Assembly: GCA_945900685.1 (NCBI GenBank)
Contig: CAMDJS010000067.1
Location: 1 to 10,582 of the forward strand
Length of the DNA: 10,582 bases
Source: Bordetella parapertussis
GTDB taxonomy: Bacteria; Pseudomonadota; Gammaproteobacteria; Burkholderiales; Burkholderiaceae_C
Direction of reading: 5' to 3'
Shown: piece by piece, positions 6,628 through 10,582 of the stretch
Position numbering within the stretch: the first letter of the stretch is position 1
How the letters are laid out: the number at the start of each line of letters is the position of its first letter
Notes under the pieces: generated by a model
Told to the model about the DNA's origin: nothing
Databases searched by the model: none
Seen by the model: the letters and a program-made list of their open reading frames with translations, nothing else
Translations under genes and position numbers: made by a program

Positions 6628-7608
6628 TCAGAAATTTTTGGTCAGATCCATGCCGGCATACAACTGACCGACCTGGGCTTCATAACCGTTGAACATCAAG
6701 GTTTTGATTTTTTTAGCCAGAAAACTGCCGTCACCGATTCGCCGTTCGCTGGCTTGGCTCCAGCGCGGATGGTCGACATTCGGATTCACGTTGGAATAAA
6801 AACCATATTCATTGGCGGCCGCTTTGTTCCACGCGGTTTGCGGCTGTTTGTCGGTGAAGCGGATTTTCACAATGCTTTTACCGCTCTTGAAACCGTATTT
6901 CCAAGGCATGATGATGCGCACCGGCGCACCGTTTTGATTCGGCAGCACTTCGCCGTACATACCGAATGTCAACAAGGTCAGCGGGTGCATGGCTTCGTCC
7001 ATGCGCAAGCCTTCCACATACGGCCAAGTCAGTACGCGAGAGCCGACATAAGGCATGGTTTTGGGATCAGCCAGCGTCACAAACTCAACGAATTTGGCGC
7101 TACCCAAAGGCTCGACCTTTTTGATGAGTTCGGCCAGCGAGTAGCCCACCCAGGGAATCACCATCGACCAGCCTTCCACACAACGCATGCGGTAGATGCG
7201 GTCTTCCATGGGGCTGAGTTTGAGCAGATCTTCTAAATTGAGCACACCAGGCTTTTTCACCAAACCTTCAATTTCCACCGACCAAGGGCGTGTCTTCAAG
7301 GTGTGCGCGTTTTCAGCCGGGTCTGCTTTGTCTGTACCGAATTCGTAAAAGTTGTTGTAGGTGCTGGCATTTTTGTAAGGGGTGACCGTGTCAGTCGCCT
7401 GTGCACCCACCAGCGTTGAAGTGGTGCTGTTGAGCGGCGCTAGTTTGCCCGGGCGTTGAGCGACCTGCGACCAGGCACTGCCTGCGCCGCCGACCATTCC
7501 TGCCGCCAGCAATTGCTGCAGAAACACCCTGCGTTGTTCATACACGGCCAAAGGTGTGATCTCGCTTGACACCTTGTGGTTGAAACCCTCGTCTGAGCGA
7601 AAACGCAT
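6628..7608 (-). CDS. msrP: MsrP, periplasmic molybdopterin protein-methionine-sulfoxide reductase
   Basis: MsrP (YedY) reduces methionine sulfoxide in oxidised periplasmic proteins, using a molybdopterin cofactor and electrons from MsrQ. The precursor (326 aa) has a long n-region and a twin-arginine signal, [13 protein letters not shown], with the arginine pair at 26-27, as expected for export of a folded cofactor enzyme by the Tat system. The sulfite-oxidase-type domain has the Mo-binding cysteine at 143 in [15 protein letters not shown], plus [16 protein letters not shown] later. The frame is open to 7641, but GGAG at 7617-7620 sits 8 bases before the ATG at 7608, and the longer start would lie inside a terminator hairpin. 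msrQ follows after 12 bases. Confidence 0.95.
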   Translation of the reverse strand: MRFRSDEGFNHKVSSEITPLAVYEQRRVFLQQLLAAGMVGGAGSAWSQVAQRPGKLAPLNSTTSTLVGAQATDTVTPYKNASTYNNFYEFGTDKADPAENAHTLKTRPWSVEIEGLVKKPGVLNLEDLLKLSPMEDRIYRMRCVEGWSMVIPWVGYSLAELIKKVEPLGSAKFVEFVTLADPKTMPYVGSRVLTWPYVEGLRMDEAMHPLTLLTFGMYGEVLPNQNGAPVRIIMPWKYGFKSGKSIVKIRFTDKQPQTAWNKAAANEYGFYSNVNPNVDHPRWSQASERRIGDGSFLAKKIKTLMFNGYEAQVGQLYAGMDLTKNF

Positions 7609-7625
7609 GCGATGAACTCCTGAAA

Positions 7626-7653
7626 TGAAAAAGGCTGGCAAGCGGCCAGCCTT
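7626..7653 (-). terminator. Rho-independent terminator after cytochrome c4
   Basis: A perfect 9-base inverted repeat, AAGGCTGGC at 7631-7639 and GCCAGCCTT at 7645-7653, surrounds a 5-base loop. Read on the minus strand, the stem is followed by a T run (TTTTT including the stem end, then CATTT). It begins 23 bases after the cytochrome c4 stop codon and ends about 18 bases before the msrP start codon. There is no T run on the plus-strand side, so it acts on minus-strand transcripts. Confidence 0.85.
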
Positions 7654-7676
7654 GTTCGGTTGAAAAAGATTTTGAA

Positions 7677-8300
7677 TCAGTTCAAACCGGCGATGTAATC
7701 AGCCACGGCTTTGATTTCGCGGTCGTTCAATTTAGCAGCAACCTGACCCATTTGCAGGTTGTTCTTGCGAATACCGTCGCGGAACTGGGTCAATTGAGAC
7801 ACCGTGTAGTCGGCGTGTTGACCGCTCAGGCGCGGGTATTGAGAAGGAATGCCGGCACCGTTGGGGCTGTGACAACCTGCACAAGCCGGGATTTGTCTGT
7901 CGGCAATACCGCCACGGTAAATTTTTTCACCCAAGGCAGCCAAGTCTTTGTCTTTGGCAAAACCGGGTTTGGCTTTGGTGCTGGCTAAGTACGCGCCCAC
8001 ATTGCGCATATCTTCCTCGCTGAGAGCGGTAGCAAACCCGAGCATGACGGCATTCGCGCGCTTGCCTGATTTGAACTCGGCCAATTGCTTGGCGGTGTAT
8101 TCAGGATGTTGTTGTGCCAGCTTGGGGTTGACAGGAATGGCTGAATTGCCCTCAGCGCCGTGGCAACTGGCGCAAACGCCATTAAAAATAACAGAACCCT
8201 TGGCTGGATCGGCTTTGGCAGGCGCAGTGCCTTCAGCATGCGCGCTCAGGATAAAGCCCATCACACTGACGGACAACAGCAGTCGGACAAAAAAAGTCAT
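7677..8300 (-). CDS. Periplasmic diheme cytochrome c4-type protein
   Basis: The product (207 aa) is a two-domain class I cytochrome c. A Sec signal peptide covers residues 1-22 ([16 protein letters not shown], cleavage likely after AHA). Two CxxCH heme sites follow: CASCH at 43-47 and CAGCH at 140-144. Methionines placed to be the sixth ligands are Met86 (AVMLGF) and Met184 (LQMGQV). Duplicated domains with Q-L-x2-F near the end of each are typical of cytochrome c4, which carries electrons from the bc1 complex to terminal oxidases. The frame is open to 8411 and would overlap engB, but the signal peptide sets the start at 8300. No strong ribosome-binding site is visible. A hairpin terminator follows. 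It diverges from engB across 80 bases. Confidence 0.92.
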   Translation of the reverse strand: MTFFVRLLLSVSVMGFILSAHAEGTAPAKADPAKGSVIFNGVCASCHGAEGNSAIPVNPKLAQQHPEYTAKQLAEFKSGKRANAVMLGFATALSEEDMRNVGAYLASTKAKPGFAKDKDLAALGEKIYRGGIADRQIPACAGCHSPNGAGIPSQYPRLSGQHADYTVSQLTQFRDGIRKNNLQMGQVAAKLNDREIKAVADYIAGLN

Positions 8301-8335
8301 GGTGTTTGAATAGAGATTAATCAATTGCCCCATTC

Positions 8336-8341
8336 TATAAT
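8336..8341 (+). promoter_or_regulatory. Candidate -10 box for engB
   Basis: A perfect TATAAT lies 39 bases before the engB start codon in the divergent gap with cytochrome c4. I see no good -35 at 16-18 bases upstream, so the promoter is either weak or helped by a regulator. The last T is shared with the 12-base palindrome at 8341-8352. Confidence 0.4.
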
Positions 8342-8352
8342 GCAGGCCTGCA
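8341..8352. repeat. 12-base perfect palindrome in the engB/cytochrome c4 divergent promoter
   Basis: TGCAGGCCTGCA is its own reverse complement and begins at the end of the TATAAT box, near the expected engB transcription start. It could be a dimeric regulator's operator. I cannot name a regulator, and a GC-rich 12-base palindrome can occur by chance. Confidence 0.35.
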
Positions 8353-8380
8353 CCCACCGGGTTGCGCGCAAAGAATAACC

Positions 8381-9058
8381 ATGGCACACCCCCCCATCGC
8401 AGTGGATGCAATCCATCAAGAACGCGTCAAACAAGCTGTCGGATGGCTCCACACGGCGCGTTTTTTAACCACTGCCGCCCAGCTTCACCACTTACCAGCC
8501 TATGACCAGCCGGAAATCGCTTTTGTCGGCCGCTCCAACGCCGGTAAATCCACCTGCATCAATGTGTTGACCCAGCAGCGCCAGCTGGCCTACGCCTCCA
8601 AAACCCCCGGGCGCACCCAGCACATCAATTTGTTTGCCTTGGGCCGTCAAAACCAGACCGACACCGTGCTGGCCGATCTGCCGGGTTATGGCTACGCCGC
8701 TGTGCCCAAGTCCGACAAAATCCGCTGGCAGCGCGTCATGGGCAATTATTTGATGACCCGCGACAACCTCAAAGGCGTGGTGTTGATGTGCGACCCGCGC
8801 CTGGGCTTGACAGAACTCGACGAAATTTTGCTTGAAGTCATTCGCCCCAAAGTGGAAGAAGGCTTGAAATTTCTCATGCTGCTGACCAAGGCCGACAAGC
8901 TCAACCGCAGCGAAGCCGCCAAGGCCTTGTCGATTGCCAAATTGCAATCCGGCGGCGGCGAAGCGCATTTGTTTTCCTCGCTGAAAAAACAAGGCGTCGA
9001 AGACGTCAGCCTCAAATTGTGGGAATGGACCCATCCGGCCACGCTTGTTCAGCCATGA
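8381..9058 (+). CDS. engB: Ribosome biogenesis GTP-binding protein EngB (YihA/YsxC)
   Basis: EngB is a small TrmE-Era-EngA-type GTPase needed for assembly of the large ribosomal subunit and for normal division. The protein (225 aa) shows G1 GRSNAGKS at 50-57, the G2 region KTPGRT at 74-79, G3 DLPGYG at 99-104, G4 TKAD at 169-172 and G5 around FSS at 198-200. The G3 form with PGYG in place of PGxx is characteristic of this family. The start at 8381 gives the N-terminal extension usual in Betaproteobacteria. A C7 run lies in codons 3-5. The TGA stop overlaps the next gene's ATG (ATGA at 9055-9058), so the hydrolase is probably translated by coupling. Confidence 0.95.
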   Translation: MAHPPIAVDAIHQERVKQAVGWLHTARFLTTAAQLHHLPAYDQPEIAFVGRSNAGKSTCINVLTQQRQLAYASKTPGRTQHINLFALGRQNQTDTVLADLPGYGYAAVPKSDKIRWQRVMGNYLMTRDNLKGVVLMCDPRLGLTELDEILLEVIRPKVEEGLKFLMLLTKADKLNRSEAAKALSIAKLQSGGGEAHLFSSLKKQGVEDVSLKLWEWTHPATLVQP

Positions 9059-9960
9059 TTCGCAGCGAAATAGTTTCATTACCGCATGGCATCACACTCG
9101 ATTGCCGGGTCAGCGGCCAAGTGGGTCAACCGGTCATGCTGTTTTTGCACGGCTTCCCAGAGGCTGCTTTCGCTTGGGATGAATTGCTGCTGCACTTCAG
9201 CCAAGCCGCTCATGGCGGTTATTTGTGTGTGGCCCCCAATATGCGCGGCTACGCCGGTTCATCTGCTCCAGCCGATGTGAAAGCCTACCGCGCCAAAGAA
9301 CTGGTCAAAGACATCGTCGCTTTGACGCAGCATTTTTCTGCCGACCGTCCGTTGGCTTGTTTGCTGGCCCACGATTGGGGCGGCGCGGTGGCTTGGAACA
9401 TGGCGAATCAGCATCCGGCGCTGATGCACAAACTCGCCATCATCAATTCACCGCATCCGGGCACTTTTTTGCGTGACCTGAAAAACGACAGCAAGCAACA
9501 ATCGTCCAGCGACTACATGAATTTTTTGATTCGCGAAGATGCATCCCGGTTGCTGAGCGAGAACGACTTTCGCCGCTTGTGGACATTTTTTTCCAACATG
9601 GGCGCAGAAAGCGGCCCGCATGCATGGCTGGACGAAGCCACCAAAGACCAATACCGCCAAGTCTGGAACCAAGGCCTGGAGGGCGCATTGAACTATTACC
9701 GCGCTTCGCCATTGCGTCCGGCCACTGCCAAAGATCCGGCGGCCTCTGCCATCGATTTGCCGCTGGAGATGTTGCGCATTCTGGTGCCGACCTTGGTCAT
9801 TTGGGGTATGCAAGACACGGCGCTTTCCCCGGGATTGATTGACGGCTTGGAAGATTTTGTGCCTGAATTAGAACTGCACAAGGTGGATGAAGGCACGCAT
9901 TGGCTGGTGCATGAACAGCCTGAACTCATCATCGAAATTATCAGCAACTGGATCCGCTGA
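9055..9960 (+). CDS. Alpha/beta hydrolase, epoxide hydrolase-like
   Basis: A 301-residue alpha/beta hydrolase. The oxyanion-hole motif HGFPE is at 32-36. The nucleophile elbow AHDWGG at 105-110 carries Asp107, not Ser, as in soluble epoxide hydrolases and haloalkane dehalogenases. Asp254 (GMQDTAL) and His282 (GTHWLVHEQPE) complete the triad. The cap domain (about 135-235) has NYYRAS at 213-218, where a tyrosine normally activates the epoxide ring, so an epoxide hydrolase is more likely than a dehalogenase. The substrate is unknown. The frame is open from 9019, but the ATG at 9055 overlaps the engB stop and begins a normal N-terminus. No signal peptide is seen, so it should be cytoplasmic. Confidence 0.88.
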   Translation: MIRSEIVSLPHGITLDCRVSGQVGQPVMLFLHGFPEAAFAWDELLLHFSQAAHGGYLCVAPNMRGYAGSSAPADVKAYRAKELVKDIVALTQHFSADRPLACLLAHDWGGAVAWNMANQHPALMHKLAIINSPHPGTFLRDLKNDSKQQSSSDYMNFLIREDASRLLSENDFRRLWTFFSNMGAESGPHAWLDEATKDQYRQVWNQGLEGALNYYRASPLRPATAKDPAASAIDLPLEMLRILVPTLVIWGMQDTALSPGLIDGLEDFVPELELHKVDEGTHWLVHEQPELIIEIISNWIR

Positions 9961-9995
9961 TACTTTATAAAACTCGTCATGTTTATCTAAACGGG

Positions 9996-10011
9996 GCTCG
10001 TCAGTTTGACG
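9996..10011. repeat. Small inverted and direct repeats before the methyltransferase gene
   Basis: CGTCA-GTT-TGACG at 9999-10011 is a perfect 5-base inverted repeat. CTCGTCA occurs at 9973-9979 and again at 9997-10003, 24 bases apart. There is no T run after the hairpin, so it is not a standard terminator. It could be an operator or chance. Confidence 0.25.
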
Positions 10012-10020
10012 TGATCCAAC

Positions 10021-10582
10021 ATGGCTACTTTTTTACATGTCGGTTGCGGTACCAAATACAAAAACGCCACCACGCGCGGATTTAATACGACTGAGTGGAA
10101 TGAACTCCGCTTGGATATCGACCCCAAGGTCAAGCCGGATGTGATTGGCAGCATCACCCACATGACATCCGTTCAAAGCCAAAGCATGGATGCGATTTAC
10201 TCCAGCCACAATATTGAACATCTGAACGCATACGAAGTGCCTGCAGCGCTGTCTGAATTCAAACGTGTACTCAGCAACGATGGTTTTTTGGTGCTGACCT
10301 GTCCGGACTTGCAATCGGTGGCGGAATTGATAGCCCGGGACAAATTGATGCAGCCTGCCTATAACTCTGCGGCCGGACCGATCAGTCCATTGGATATGGT
10401 CTTTGGTTTGCAAACTGCGATTGCCAAAGGCAACCACTTCATGGCGCACCGTTGCGGCTTCACGCAAAAAGTGTTGGTGGCCACGCTCAAAGCAGCAGGC
10501 TTTGCGTCCATCGCCTCGGCCAGGCGACCGGCGGCCTTCGATTTGTGGGTGTTGGCCAGCAAAATCCAATTGCAAGATACCG
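10021..10582 (+). CDS. Class I SAM-dependent methyltransferase, cut by the window end
   Basis: An open frame from the ATG at 10021 runs through the right edge, giving 187 codons. The peptide starts MATFLHVGCGTK, a SAM-binding glycine motif at residues 7-10 placed unusually close to the start. It continues with an acidic LDIDP after beta strand 2, then MDAIYSSHNIEHL and EFKRVLSNDGFLVLTCPDL, which match motifs IV to VI of Methyltransf_11-type small-molecule methyltransferases. The substrate cannot be deduced. Related proteins often act on sugars, quinones or lipids. It lies 60 bases after the hydrolase in the same direction. No strong Shine-Dalgarno is visible. Confidence 0.8.
   Translation, partial: MATFLHVGCGTKYKNATTRGFNTTEWNELRLDIDPKVKPDVIGSITHMTSVQSQSMDAIYSSHNIEHLNAYEVPAALSEFKRVLSNDGFLVLTCPDLQSVAELIARDKLMQPAYNSAAGPISPLDMVFGLQTAIAKGNHFMAHRCGFTQKVLVATLKAAGFASIASARRPAAFDLWVLASKIQLQDT

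Noticed and set aside
7609..7641. A longer start for msrP at 7641
   Set aside because: It falls inside the terminator hairpin, while the ATG at 7608 has GGAG at 8 bases.
8389..8395. C7 run at the start of engB as a phase-variation switch
   Set aside because: engB is usually essential and seven bases is short; the run is explained by two proline codons after a histidine codon.
8301..8411. An N-terminal extension of the cytochrome c4 gene that would overlap engB
   Set aside because: The extension would put 37 residues ahead of a good Sec signal peptide and would cover the divergent promoter region.
8492..9079. A minus-strand open frame opposite engB, and similar ones opposite mrcA, msrP and the hydrolase
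   Set aside because: Each is antisense to a gene with complete motifs and has low-complexity shadow composition.
9981..9992. GTTTATCTAAAC as a terminator after the hydrolase
   Set aside because: The loop would be two bases and there is no GC stem or T run.

Overview
The window is about 10.6 kb of a dense, mostly single-copy bacterial chromosome. The gene neighbourhood (mrcA, cyaY, lptM, lysA, msrQ, msrP, a cytochrome c4 and engB) is one I know from Betaproteobacteria, particularly Burkholderiales. The protein sequences fit that group; the genus cannot be fixed from this sequence. No rRNA, tRNA, CRISPR array, IS element or integrase gene was seen, and no stretch over 300 bases lacks a gene.

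Layout. At 1-108 there may be the 5' end of an unidentified minus-strand gene. It diverges from mrcA (163-2544, penicillin-binding protein 1A). Next come cyaY (minus; frataxin-like iron-binding protein) and, divergent from it, the small lipoprotein gene lptM with lysA (diaminopimelate decarboxylase) 19 bases behind it. A minus-strand block then reads, in transcription order, cytochrome c4, terminator, msrP, msrQ, a DNA cytosine-5 methyltransferase and an HNH endonuclease. The right end is plus-strand: engB, an epoxide-hydrolase-like alpha/beta hydrolase coupled to it by an ATGA overlap, and a SAM-dependent methyltransferase cut off by the window end.

How the genes work together. mrcA, lysA and probably lptM serve the cell envelope: LysA makes lysine from meso-diaminopimelate, PBP1A polymerises and crosslinks peptidoglycan, and LptM belongs to a family that helps mature the LPS translocon. 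MsrP and MsrQ repair oxidised methionine in the periplasm, MsrQ feeding electrons to the molybdoenzyme MsrP. Cytochrome c4 is a periplasmic electron carrier.

The accessory element is the methyltransferase/HNH pair (4414-5944), which looks like a type II restriction-modification cassette placed between lysA and msrQ. Its most notable feature is a strong match to a LexA (SOS) operator at 5965-5984, 20 bases before the methyltransferase start codon and wholly inside the 41-base gap after msrQ. If LexA binds there, this restriction-modification unit is under DNA-damage control. The methyltransferase also holds an A8 slippery run before its last motif, and the HNH stop codon interlocks with the lysA stop codon. 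Elsewhere, resB and ccsB, which I expect between cytochrome c4 and msrP in this order, are absent, and a hairpin terminator lies just ahead of msrP.
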